From assembly GCA_017416535.1 (NCBI GenBank), contig JAFQCG010000001.1, positions 699,013-763,012 of the forward strand: a stretch of DNA of 64,000 nt, given 5' to 3'. Below the pieces are notes generated by a model that did not search any database, was not told where the DNA came from, and saw only the letters and a program-made list of their open reading frames with translations. The position numbers and the translations under genes were made by a program. Source of the DNA: Bacilli bacterium. GTDB lineage: Bacteria; Bacillota_I; Bacilli_A; RF39; UBA660. Below are positions 42,867-50,984 of this stretch, piece by piece (position 1 is the first letter of the stretch; every line of letters begins with the position of its first letter).

Positions 42867-43997
42867 ATGTTAGGCGGATTAGAAATGGATCAATTAGCAA
42901 AAATAAAAGTTATTGGACTTGGTGGTGGTGGAGGAAATGCCATCAACCGAATGGTAGAATCTGGGGTTAAAGGTGTTGAATTTATTGCAGCAAACACAGA
43001 TTTACAAGTATTAAATTCATCAAAAGCAGATGTTAAAATCCAATTAGGACCTTCACTAGCAGAAGGACTTGGAGCAGGTGGAAGACCTGAAATTGGGAAA
43101 GAAGCTGCTATTGAGTCAAAGAAAGAAATAGAAGATGCATTAGCAGGTGCAGATATGATTTTCATCACAAGTGGTATGGGTGGTGGAACTGGTACAGGAG
43201 CTGCACCAGTAGTTGCTGAAATAGCTCAAGGACTTGGAGCTTTAACAGTAGCAATCGTAACTAAACCATTCTCATTTGAAGGTAAGAGAAGAATGGAAAA
43301 TGCATTAGCAGGAATAGATGAATTAAAGAAACATGTTGATACATTAATCGTTATTCCTAATGATAGATTAAGAGAAATCATTGATAAATCAACTCCAATG
43401 TTAGAAGCATTTAAAGAAGTTGATAATGTATTACGTCGTGGTGTTCAATCAATTTCAGATTTAATTGCTGTAGTTGGACTTGTTAACTTAGACTTTGCTG
43501 ACGTTAGAGCAGTAATGGAAAAATCAGGTAGAGCATTAATTGGTATTGGTATTGGTATGGGAGAAGATAGAGCTATTGAAGCTGCTAAACAAGCTGTTTC
43601 ATCTGCACTTCTTGAAAATTCAATCGAAGGTGCTACTGATGCAATTATTAATATTACAGGTGGAGTAAACTTAACATTATTCGAAGCAGAACAAGCTGCT
43701 GAAGTAGTTAGAGCTGCTGCTAATACAGATATTAATACTATCTTTGGATCAGTTATTAATGAAAACTTATCTGATGAAGTTATCGTTACAGTAATTGCTA
43801 CTGGTTTTGATAAAAAGAAACCACAAGTACAAGAACCAGTATTCAGTAACGTTAATCAATCAAGAAGAAGTGCTCCAGTAAGAGATGATGGTCCTTATGG
43901 TGGAGTAAGTCCAGAAGTATTAGATAATGATGATGATGGTAGTGATGATGGAGATATCTATGATTTACCTCCATTCTTAAGAGAAAGAAATTATTAA
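42867..43997 (+). CDS. ftsZ: Cell division protein FtsZ
   Basis: 376 residues with a strong AAGGAGGACGAGG leader. Tubulin-like GTPase forming the Z ring. Seen: N-terminal [16 protein letters not shown], the tubulin signature [15 protein letters not shown], and the T7 loop [11 protein letters not shown]. After a short variable linker rich in Asp, the C-terminal peptide [13 protein letters not shown] gives the site for FtsA binding. Base use is a little richer in GC and CA-ending codons than neighbours, as often for highly expressed genes. Confidence 0.98.
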   Translation: MLGGLEMDQLAKIKVIGLGGGGGNAINRMVESGVKGVEFIAANTDLQVLNSSKADVKIQLGPSLAEGLGAGGRPEIGKEAAIESKKEIEDALAGADMIFITSGMGGGTGTGAAPVVAEIAQGLGALTVAIVTKPFSFEGKRRMENALAGIDELKKHVDTLIVIPNDRLREIIDKSTPMLEAFKEVDNVLRRGVQSISDLIAVVGLVNLDFADVRAVMEKSGRALIGIGIGMGEDRAIEAAKQAVSSALLENSIEGATDAIINITGGVNLTLFEAEQAAEVVRAAANTDINTIFGSVINENLSDEVIVTVIATGFDKKKPQVQEPVFSNVNQSRRSAPVRDDGPYGGVSPEVLDNDDDGSDDGDIYDLPPFLRERNY

Positions 43998-44005
43998 TAA
44001 TATGT

Positions 44006-44031
44006 AAAGCAAGAGAAATCTTGCTTTTTTT
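44006..44031 (+). terminator. ftsZ terminator
   Basis: AAAGCAAGA (44006-44014) pairs perfectly with TCTTGCTTT (44019-44027) around GAAA, then T residues. Confidence 0.88.
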
Positions 44032-44074
44032 GTTTATTAAAGTAGTGTATACTTAAATAAGATAGGTGAAGTAT

Positions 44075-45325
44075 ATGATAGTGGCTATTTGTTTAATTTC
44101 ATTATTAATTGCTATACCAGGTTTTGTTCATAAAGCTGGTTATAGTTTTTCTAAAGCTTTAATACCGGGATATAATATTTATTTGTTTTTAACTTTAATT
44201 GAGTTTCCTCCTGTATTACTTTTATTACTTGCTTTAGGACTTATATTTTTACCAGATAGAATGTTTATTGCGACATTTATTTGTATAATACTTCCTTTTA
44301 TGACTAATGATGCTTATGGTAAAGGTAAGATTTCTTCAATGCTAACTTTATTTTTACCATTTTTTATGTATCCTTTTTTAGGATATTTTAGTGGAGTATA
44401 TGCATATGATGTTACATCTGAAAAATATAGATTTATAAAAAACCATAAAATATTATGTATTTTATTAGTTTTTTTCTCAGTATATATGTATTCTAATTTT
44501 ACTGTATTGGTTGAAGGCAATAAATTAGTTAATAAAGATGATTTTCATTATGTTAATGATATTTATATGTCGGATGGAAAGATTTATAATGATTATTTAA
44601 ATGATAGAGAAAAGAAAATGTATGAATTTATGTTTAAGAATACACTAGCTTTTAAAAATAAGTTAGATGTTGATATGAGCGAGTTTGGATGTATTGATTA
44701 TAGTGATTGTGGTGATTTGATTAACTCGGCACATGAAGCTATTTTGATTGATCATCCTGAGTTAATTAATTATGCTGGATACTCTTGGATCTATAGAGAG
44801 GATAGTGGTTTTAAACTTACTTTAAATTTTTCTGTAGGTAATATGATTTCTGCAAAAATTGGAGAAATGAAAATACAAAGAATAATTGATAATATTAAGA
44901 CTGAGACTAAAGGTATGTCTGATATTGATAAGATTCATTACGTTTATGAATGGATTGGAGAGAATAATGATTATGATAAGACATTTACCTATATGTCAAA
45001 GAATCAATCTATTTATAATGTATTTATGAAGAATAATGCAGTATGTGCTGGATTTGCGAAAGCAAGTCAGGTAATATTTCAAAATATTGGAATAAATTCT
45101 TATACAATAACAGGAAATAGTACAGGACCACATATGTGGAATGTAGTAGAACTTGATAATAAATATTATTTTTATGATTCGACAGTTGCGACTAGTGCGA
45201 GAAATAAAGAGACCAGTTGGTATTACGATGGACTAAAACAAGATTTTATGTCTAGCTATACGGTTGATCATGCAGAATGGTATCCTAAAATAGAAAAAAC
45301 TAATGGTTTGTATATAAAAGAGTAA
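44075..45325 (+). CDS. Membrane protein with extracytoplasmic transglutaminase-like domain
   Basis: 416 residues from ATG 44075, after AGGTGA (the in-frame GTG at 44066 is part of that site). About four N-terminal membrane helices up to residue 145, then a soluble domain. Its Cys, His and Asp in AVCAGFAKASQVIFQNIGI, TGPHMWNVVEL and KYYFYDST are spaced as the triad of transglutaminase-core enzymes. Related domains in Gram-positive bacteria cross-link or cleave surface proteins. A terminator overlaps its stop. The TGase fold is a good call; the reaction is not known. Confidence 0.75.
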   Translation: MIVAICLISLLIAIPGFVHKAGYSFSKALIPGYNIYLFLTLIEFPPVLLLLLALGLIFLPDRMFIATFICIILPFMTNDAYGKGKISSMLTLFLPFFMYPFLGYFSGVYAYDVTSEKYRFIKNHKILCILLVFFSVYMYSNFTVLVEGNKLVNKDDFHYVNDIYMSDGKIYNDYLNDREKKMYEFMFKNTLAFKNKLDVDMSEFGCIDYSDCGDLINSAHEAILIDHPELINYAGYSWIYREDSGFKLTLNFSVGNMISAKIGEMKIQRIIDNIKTETKGMSDIDKIHYVYEWIGENNDYDKTFTYMSKNQSIYNVFMKNNAVCAGFAKASQVIFQNIGINSYTITGNSTGPHMWNVVELDNKYYFYDSTVATSARNKETSWYYDGLKQDFMSSYTVDHAEWYPKIEKTNGLYIKE

Positions 45326-45342
45326 TTATACTCTTTTTTTTG
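45316..45342 (+). terminator. Terminator overlapping the stop of the transglutaminase-like gene
   Basis: AAAAGAGTA (45316-45324) pairs with TACTCTTTT (45329-45337) around ATTA; the TAA stop is at 45323-45325. Confidence 0.85.
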
Positions 45343-45382
45343 TAAAGTAGTTAAATTTAGTCGTTAATATATGTAGAATTAA

Positions 45383-45391
45383 TGATATAAT
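45383..45391 (+). promoter_or_regulatory. Extended -10 promoter for the TasA-like pair
   Basis: TGATATAAT, 41 bases before the start at 45433. Confidence 0.55.
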
Positions 45392-45432
45392 TAAAATAGA
45401 TAAGTATATAATAAAAATGGTGGTTAGAGTTT

Positions 45433-46128
45433 ATGAAAGAGAGTAAGAGAAAATCAAAAGTTATCGAAATAATAGCACTTCTTTTATCTGTATTAGCTTT
45501 TATTATTGGTATATTTGCTTTTGGAATTTCTAGTAATATAAAAGATAAAACAGAAGTAAAACCAGAAGGTATTACTGGTGTGGGTGCAGAAAAACCATCT
45601 ATTGTTTTCTCCTCTGATAAAGATAAGAAAGATACAATTGTTTCTGGAAAGACAATTAATGGAGCTGTTGCAGGTAGTGCAAAGATTATTACTAACGAGG
45701 ATGAAACTCTAGCTAATTTTGATGTAAGATTTACTAAACCCGGGCAAGAGGTTATATATACTTTTTATTCTCAAAATAAGGGGAAAATAGATGCTTATTT
45801 AGATACTATTACTTATGCTAATGTTAAAGGAGGAAACTTCTTTAAAATATGTAGTGCAGTTAATCCTAAAACTACAAATAGATATTTAGTTAGTAGTGCG
45901 TGTGAAGCGATTAGTATGACTGTTAAAGCAGGAGATAATGTTATTACTAATGGTTCTATTACAGATATTAAAGAACATATTTTAAAAAGTGGAGATAAGG
46001 AAAAAATAGTTATTACTATTAAGTATGATAAAAATGGAACTCAAGTAGATGGAGATTTTGTTGTTAGATTTGGTTCTGTTACTTTATCGTATTTATCAGA
46101 AAGTGAGTTACTAAATATAAGCAGATAG
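45433..46128 (+). CDS. Exported TasA/camelysin-like surface protein (231 aa)
   Basis: A basic N-terminus (MKESKRKSKVIE) and hydrophobic segment IIALLLSVLAFIIGIFAFGI form an uncleaved anchor or late-cleaved signal. The outside part is beta-rich with FDVRFTKPGQEVIYTFYSQN and an ending IVITIKYDKNGTQVDGDFVV, the kind of pattern seen in TasA/camelysin proteins. Two Cys (KICSAV, SSACEA) are in the same relative places in the next gene and may form a disulfide. The two genes are four bases apart. The family call is by pattern, not by search. Confidence 0.55.
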   Translation: MKESKRKSKVIEIIALLLSVLAFIIGIFAFGISSNIKDKTEVKPEGITGVGAEKPSIVFSSDKDKKDTIVSGKTINGAVAGSAKIITNEDETLANFDVRFTKPGQEVIYTFYSQNKGKIDAYLDTITYANVKGGNFFKICSAVNPKTTNRYLVSSACEAISMTVKAGDNVITNGSITDIKEHILKSGDKEKIVITIKYDKNGTQVDGDFVVRFGSVTLSYLSESELLNISR

Positions 46129-46140
46129 GATGTGATTATT

Positions 46141-47025
46141 TTGATTACAAGATATCGAAGAAATAGAAATCTATTATTAATAATCTTAGTAATAGCGGTT
46201 TCGTTTATGACAGTTGGTTTTGCGGCTTTTTCTTCAGAGTTAACAATTAGTTCTAGTGCTATAGTAAAACCTGATGCAAGTGCATTTAGAGTTGTATTTT
46301 CATCTAGTGGAACAGAATATTTAACAAATGAGGTTTCAGGTACTGCAACAGGGGATGCTACTGCATATAAAGCAAATATTGCTAATGATGGAGATAGCCC
46401 AACAATAAAGAATTTAACTGCAACGTTTACTGGACCAGGTGAAGCTGTTAAGTATGAATTTTATGTTTATAATTCTGGTGCTTATGTTGCTTATTTAACT
46501 GATATAAAATTTAATAATGTTGATGGTGAAAGTTTACCTAAAGTATGTACTGCGATTGATAGTAGTTCAGTTACTGAAACACTAATGAATAATGCTTGTA
46601 ATGATATAAGTGTAACTGTAGATATTGGAGATAATTCAGTTACAAGTTCTACTTCAAAAATAAGTGGTAATTCGTTAGATAAAAATGCATTTAAGAAGGT
46701 AACTGTTACAATTAAATATGAAGATAATGGTAATAGTTCAGATGGTGACTTTAAAGTAGAATTTGGAGATATTAAATTTACTTATAGTACGGTTGATACT
46801 GCTAGAAACTTAATTTCTTTTACTATTGATGGAGTAAGTTATCAAGCTGAACCTGGTATGACATGGGATGCTTGGATGAATAGTGAGTATAATACAGTAG
46901 GATTATATGCTGATGGTTGTAGAAGTCCTGCGATTAATGGTTTAGCTTTGTCTACGGTTTATTATATGAGTGATGTAATAGAATCGGGTTCTTCTTATTT
47001 TGCTGTATCACCAGCTTGTCCTTAG
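46141..47025 (+). CDS. Exported TasA/camelysin-like surface protein with extra C-terminal module (294 aa)
   Basis: Starts at TTG 46141, ten bases after AGGA; the GTG at 46132 is too close. The signal is LLLIILVIAVSFMTVGFAAFSS, typical of TasA/camelysin proteins that begin with an alternate signal. The beta domain matches the previous protein (TATFTGPGEAVKYEFYVYNS, paired Cys in KVCTAI and NNACND, VTVTIKYEDNGNSSDGDFKV). From about residue 225 a second module follows, ISFTIDGVSYQAEPGMTWDA, with two more Cys. Function is likely structural at the cell surface; no matching signal peptidase gene is in the window. Confidence 0.55.
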   Translation: MITRYRRNRNLLLIILVIAVSFMTVGFAAFSSELTISSSAIVKPDASAFRVVFSSSGTEYLTNEVSGTATGDATAYKANIANDGDSPTIKNLTATFTGPGEAVKYEFYVYNSGAYVAYLTDIKFNNVDGESLPKVCTAIDSSSVTETLMNNACNDISVTVDIGDNSVTSSTSKISGNSLDKNAFKKVTVTIKYEDNGNSSDGDFKVEFGDIKFTYSTVDTARNLISFTIDGVSYQAEPGMTWDAWMNSEYNTVGLYADGCRSPAINGLALSTVYYMSDVIESGSSYFAVSPACP

Positions 47026-47033
47026 TGGTAAAT

Positions 47034-47061
47034 AAAAAGACTTCAAATTGAAGTCTTTTTT
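47034..47061. terminator. Bidirectional terminator
   Basis: AAAAAGACTTCAA (47034-47046) pairs with TTGAAGTCTTTTT (47048-47060). It ends the TasA-like pair on one strand and the arginase-family gene on the other, whose stop is at 47060. Confidence 0.85.
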
Positions 47062-48181
47062 ATAATCTTTGTATTTCTGGTTGTGCAACTGGTTGAACTT
47101 GTTGTTGCATTGGAGTTTCTATAACTTGTGGTTGTGTTGGTATTGGTGTTTCTGCTGGTTGCTCAGTTACTGTTGCAGTTGGTTGCGGTAGTTCAGTAGG
47201 TGGTACGATTTTTACTTCTGGTTGTTGTTCTTCTTTTGGAGGAACAATTTTTACTTTATATTGTTCTGCTTGTTGTTGAGTAAGATCTATTTTTCCATAC
47301 TTATCTTTTTTCTCTACAGCTTTTATTATTTGAGCAACTAAGTTGATTGCTATTTGTTCCGTTTTTCTTTCTAAATCACGTAGTGGATTATATTCAACTA
47401 AGTCATATGAAACTACTTTATCTATATGTTTAACTACTTGTTTATTTATTTCCATTGCTTCTTCAACAGTTATTCCATCAAACTCTGGAACTGATACTCC
47501 TGGAGCAAGGGAAGGGTCAATTACATCAAGATCGAAACTTACGTGAACACCTTTTGTTTTTTTAGATGCTATTTCAAATGCTTTAGACATTATTGCTTCT
47601 ACACCTTGTTCTTTTATATCTTCTGTTGTGAATACTGTTACTCCAGCATATTTTAGGTTATCTTTTTCCGCTGGATCAAGACTTCTAGCGCCAACTATGA
47701 CTGCATTCTCTGGATTAATCGTATTGCCATCGTGGAAGTATCTTAATTCATGGTTTTTATAACCTGTTATTGCTGCTAGAGGTAATCCATGAATATTACC
47801 TGTAACTGTTGTATCAAATGTATTGAAATCACCATGGGCATCTATCCATATAATACCAATGTCAGTATATTTTTTTGCGCTTGCTAGGGCGGATGCTACT
47901 GCAACTGAATGATCTCCACCTAAAAGGATAGGGAAAGCTTCATTATTTATATTTTCTAGAATTGCTTTATAAATAGCACTATTAAATTTATCTATATCAT
48001 ATTCATTTTTACGACGATCTGATAAATTTCTACTTTTTAATATATTTTCATCTTGTACAAAGGAAATTCTATCTCCTTTATAAAAACTTTGTAAATCACT
48101 TGATAGTTGTGCTGGACCTATATGTGCTCCATCAATATGAACACCTAAGTCACTTCCAGCACCTACAATAATTGTTTTCAT
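47060..48181 (-). CDS. Arginase/agmatinase-family ureohydrolase with Pro/Gln-rich tail
   Basis: 373 residues. The ureohydrolase core (1 to about 288) has all manganese motifs: LLGGDHSVAV, WIDAHGDFNT, and VSFDLDVIDPSLAPGV. By its GxGxDLG N-terminus and lengths it is closer to arginase (urea and ornithine from arginine) than agmatinase, but formiminoglutamase cannot be excluded. Beyond the core is an 85-residue tail very rich in Pro, Gln, Val and Thr, with VKIVPPKEEQQPE and then VKIVPPTELPQP as near repeats. Enzymes of this family normally have no such tail. Divergent from murE. Confidence 0.85.
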   Translation of the reverse strand: MKTIIVGAGSDLGVHIDGAHIGPAQLSSDLQSFYKGDRISFVQDENILKSRNLSDRRKNEYDIDKFNSAIYKAILENINNEAFPILLGGDHSVAVASALASAKKYTDIGIIWIDAHGDFNTFDTTVTGNIHGLPLAAITGYKNHELRYFHDGNTINPENAVIVGARSLDPAEKDNLKYAGVTVFTTEDIKEQGVEAIMSKAFEIASKKTKGVHVSFDLDVIDPSLAPGVSVPEFDGITVEEAMEINKQVVKHIDKVVSYDLVEYNPLRDLERKTEQIAINLVAQIIKAVEKKDKYGKIDLTQQQAEQYKVKIVPPKEEQQPEVKIVPPTELPQPTATVTEQPAETPIPTQPQVIETPMQQQVQPVAQPEIQRL

Positions 48182-48235
48182 CTTATCACCTTAACTAATT
48201 TTAACGTAAATTTAATGTTATATCAAGGAAAAAAC

Positions 48236-48264
48236 TTTGAATTATAAATTCTTTACTGTATAAT
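48236..48264 (+). promoter_or_regulatory. murE promoter
   Basis: TTTGAA (48236-48241), 17-base spacer, TATAAT (48259-48264) with TG directly before it. Confidence 0.65.
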
Positions 48265-48280
48265 GAGAGTAGGTGATAAA

Positions 48281-49726
48281 ATGAAGAAGTTAAATGATTT
48301 GTATCCTGGTATAGGTACAGATATTGTTATTAAAAGGATTTCTATTAATTCTAAAGAAGTTGAACCAGGAGATTTATTTGTATGTACTATGGGTGTTACT
48401 GCAGATAGACATGATTTTATAGATAATGCGATTGAAAATGGTGCGAGTGCCATTGTTGTAAGTAAGGATATTAGAGATAAGAGTGTTCCTATTATTAAGG
48501 TTCCTGATACTAATAGAGAGTTACCTTATTTATGTCAAAAGTTATATGATTATCCAGATAAGAAATTAAAAATGATAGGTGTTACTGGTACTGATGGTAA
48601 GACAAGTGTTGCGACAATTATTCAAAGTTTAATTGGTAGTGATTTATGTGGTTATATTGGTACTAATGGTAGAAGTTGTGCTGCTTTTAAAGGAGATAAT
48701 CCAAATACTACACCAGATGCTCATTTACTTTATGATTACTTAGATGAATTTGTTAGATTTAATTGTAAATATGCTTCTACTGAAGCAAGTAGTGAAGCTT
48801 TCTTTAGAGGAAGATTACAAGCTATGGAATATGATGCTTCAGTATATACAAACATTACTAGTGAACATTTAAATATTCATGGTAGTTTTGAAAATTATGT
48901 TGAATGTAAATTGCAATTATTTAAGCAAACTAAAAAAGATGGTATTTGTGTTTTAAATAAAGATGATAAGTTTTATGAACAAGTTAGAAGTGTATGTAAT
49001 GGGAATGTATTTACTTATGGACTAGATAGTGATAATACATTACAAATAGTTGAGTTTAAGGTGTTCCCAAATAAGACTGATATTACATTTAATTATAAGG
49101 GTAATGAATTTAGTTTTGTTAGTCCGTTACTTGGAGACTTTAATGTATATAATTTAGCAGCTGCACTGCTTACTTGTTTAGAACTTGGATTTAAATTAGA
49201 AGAATTACTTCAAAACATTGAAAGTTTATACATTGATGGTAGATTACAATTATTAAATACTAAGAGTCCTTATTATGTAATGGTTGATTATGCTCATACT
49301 CCTAATGGTATTCAAAGATTATTAAATTTTGTTCATACATTAGATATTAATCGTAGTATTGTTGTTATAGGACAAGCAGGAGAAAGAGATTATTTAAAAA
49401 GACCACAAGTTGGTGAAGTTGTAGTTAATAATGCAACTTATGCAATATTTACATATGAAGATCCTAGAAGTGAAGATCCTGTAAATATTTGTAATGATAT
49501 AGTTAAGACTTTTAAAGATACAAAAGATAATTTTGAAATTGTTATTGATAGACGCGAAGCTATTCAAAAAGCTATTGATATGGCTAATGAAAAAGATATG
49601 GTTTTAATACTTGGTAAGGGTAATGAAACTTATCAAAAATTAAAGAATGAAACAATTTACTTTAATGATGTAGAAGAAGCATATCAAGCTGTTGTTAATA
49701 GAAATTTAAAAGAAGAAATAAAGTAG
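48281..49726 (+). CDS. murE: UDP-N-acetylmuramyl-tripeptide synthetase MurE
   Basis: 481 residues from ATG 48281 behind AGGTGAT. Adds the third residue of the stem peptide. Seen: ISINSKEVEPGDLFV, P-loop GVTGTDGKTSVA (the usual Asn is Asp), NTTPDAHLLY, TSEHLNIHGSFENYV and VDYAHTPNGIQRLL. The amino-acid pocket motif is EDPRSEDP, against DNPR in meso-diaminopimelate enzymes and DNPA-like in lysine enzymes; the retained Arg favours mDAP. It is separated from the murG-ftsZ cluster and followed eight bases later by a prepilin-like gene. Confidence 0.93.
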   Translation: MKKLNDLYPGIGTDIVIKRISINSKEVEPGDLFVCTMGVTADRHDFIDNAIENGASAIVVSKDIRDKSVPIIKVPDTNRELPYLCQKLYDYPDKKLKMIGVTGTDGKTSVATIIQSLIGSDLCGYIGTNGRSCAAFKGDNPNTTPDAHLLYDYLDEFVRFNCKYASTEASSEAFFRGRLQAMEYDASVYTNITSEHLNIHGSFENYVECKLQLFKQTKKDGICVLNKDDKFYEQVRSVCNGNVFTYGLDSDNTLQIVEFKVFPNKTDITFNYKGNEFSFVSPLLGDFNVYNLAAALLTCLELGFKLEELLQNIESLYIDGRLQLLNTKSPYYVMVDYAHTPNGIQRLLNFVHTLDINRSIVVIGQAGERDYLKRPQVGEVVVNNATYAIFTYEDPRSEDPVNICNDIVKTFKDTKDNFEIVIDRREAIQKAIDMANEKDMVLILGKGNETYQKLKNETIYFNDVEEAYQAVVNRNLKEEIK

Positions 49727-49733
49727 GGATAAT

Positions 49734-50198
49734 ATGAAGATTAATAGTAAAGGTGTTTCTGCTAAAGAAATGTTAGCTGTAATTATTATTGTATGTATGA
49801 TTATTGTAGTTTCAATACCAGCGATACTTGGTTTTATTAAAAACTCAGAAAAGAAAGTTTTAGTAAATAATGTTATTACTTTTAGAAATGAGATTAATGA
49901 ATTATTAAGTGATTTCGTAAGTAATGGTGAATGGATTGGTGATGGAAGTTACTATGTAATGAAAGATGGTAATGTTTGTCTAGGAAGTTATGATAAGAAA
50001 AATAATAAATGTAGTGATGAGTTTTTAAAAGTAGAAATTGAAGGGTTAAAACCTAATGCTGGATGTGTTGATATATCTGGTAGTTATGTAAGTAATTTAT
50101 ATAATATAGAGTTTAATCATATGTATGTTAATATTGATAAGAAATTTGATTATTACGTAAGCGATGAACCAATAACTAAAGCTTTATGTAGACCATAG
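49734..50198 (+). CDS. Degenerate type IV prepilin-like protein (154 aa)
   Basis: The N-terminus MKINSKGVSAKEMLAVIII keeps the prepilin layout: Gly7, then a mature start VSAKE with Glu at +5 and a hydrophobic helix ending IPAILGFI. The usual Phe at +1 is Val. A 110-residue globular part follows with four Cys (NVCLGS, NNKCSD, NAGCVD, KALCRP). It may be a pilin, a pseudopilin of a competence or secretion system, or a surface protein. It is downstream of murE and ends at a terminator; no pilus assembly genes are nearby. Confidence 0.6.
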   Translation: MKINSKGVSAKEMLAVIIIVCMIIVVSIPAILGFIKNSEKKVLVNNVITFRNEINELLSDFVSNGEWIGDGSYYVMKDGNVCLGSYDKKNNKCSDEFLKVEIEGLKPNAGCVDISGSYVSNLYNIEFNHMYVNIDKKFDYYVSDEPITKALCRP

Positions 50199-50220
50199 GT
50201 TGTTTTGACAACCTTTTTTT
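50197..50220 (+). terminator. Terminator after the prepilin-like gene
   Basis: AGGTTGT (50197-50203) pairs with ACAACCT (50208-50214) around TTTG, then T7. It includes the last base of the stop codon. Confidence 0.85.
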
Positions 50221-50270
50221 GTGGCAAAAAACTTTTCTATTAATATAATATATTGAAAGGAGAGAAGCTT

Positions 50271-50408
50271 ATGTATTATGGTGGTTGTTGTAATTATGGA
50301 AATAATTCAGGTAATGGTTCTTGGTTATGGATCGTATTAATTGTTTTTATTATTTTATTTTTATTTAGAGGTAATGATGGTTGTGGTAATGGATGCTGTA
50401 ATAGATAG
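50271..50408 (+). CDS. 45-aa Gly/Cys-rich small membrane protein
   Basis: A short gene from ATG 50271 behind a strong AAAGGAGAG. The product begins MYYGGCCNYGNNSGNGSW, has one membrane helix LWIVLIVFIILFLF and ends RGNDGCGNGCCNR, so Cys-rich ends flank the membrane on both sides (five Cys in total). It is like the short Gly-rich membrane peptides of the YjcZ type in Bacillus, though these lack the Cys. Its terminators on both sides show it is its own transcript. Function unknown. Confidence 0.75.
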   Translation: MYYGGCCNYGNNSGNGSWLWIVLIVFIILFLFRGNDGCGNGCCNR

Positions 50409-50427
50409 AAGCTTCGGCTTCTTTTTG
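50407..50427 (+). terminator. Terminator with TTCG tetraloop
   Basis: AGAAGC (50407-50412) and GCTTCT (50417-50422) enclose TTCG, followed by TTTTG. The first bases belong to the stop of the 45-aa gene. Confidence 0.85.
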
Positions 50428-50507
50428 TTTACATATTAACTTGTTATATAAGGGTATTTTCTTGCTTTTTTTAACTATTTTAGATATATTTTAATAAGGT
50501 GAATGCA

Positions 50508-50984
50508 GTGATTAGAAAAATTATTAAATTTATTTTAATTATTTTATGGATGATGCTTATATTTTCTTTTTCTAATGATACTGGTAATGTTTCTACTAAG
50601 AAGAGTGATGGTTTTATTATAAAAATTGTTGAATCTATTAGTGGAAGAAAACTTAGTGAGGTTGAAAAAGAAAAATGGACTACTTATTTGGTTGTTCCTG
50701 TTAGAAAGGGTGCTCATTTGGGTGTTTACTTTGTACTTGGAATACTTGTGTTTAGTTTTATTAGTGAGTTTATGATTATTAGTTATAAATCAATATTACT
50801 GTCAATTGGTATTTCTATTTTATATGCTTGTAGTGATGAGATTCATCAATTATTAGTTCCAGGTAGAAGTGGACAAATAAAAGATGTTTTTTTAGATACT
50901 ATTGGAGCTTGTATTGGAGTAATTGGTTATTCATTTGTAGTTAGGAAGTGTAGTAAAAATGAACAAAAAGAAAGAACTAGCTAA
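50508..50984 (+). CDS. VanZ-like membrane protein
   Basis: 158 residues, probably starting at GTG 50508, eight bases after AAGG (the GTG at 50499 is part of the site). Four membrane helices; the family pattern is seen in IILWMMLIFSFSNDTG at the start, RKGAHLGVYFVLGIL, CSDEIHQLLVPGRSGQIKDV and the last helix. VanZ proteins give low-level teicoplanin resistance in some species; in most their role in the envelope is unknown. It overlaps the flippase gene by 26 bases. Confidence 0.88.
   Translation: MIRKIIKFILIILWMMLIFSFSNDTGNVSTKKSDGFIIKIVESISGRKLSEVEKEKWTTYLVVPVRKGAHLGVYFVLGILVFSFISEFMIISYKSILLSIGISILYACSDEIHQLLVPGRSGQIKDVFLDTIGACIGVIGYSFVVRKCSKNEQKERTS

Noticed and set aside
42890-43168. 92-codon minus-strand frame in ftsZ
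   Set aside because: Pro/Ser-rich shadow of the glycine-rich FtsZ GTP-binding region; no signals for expression.
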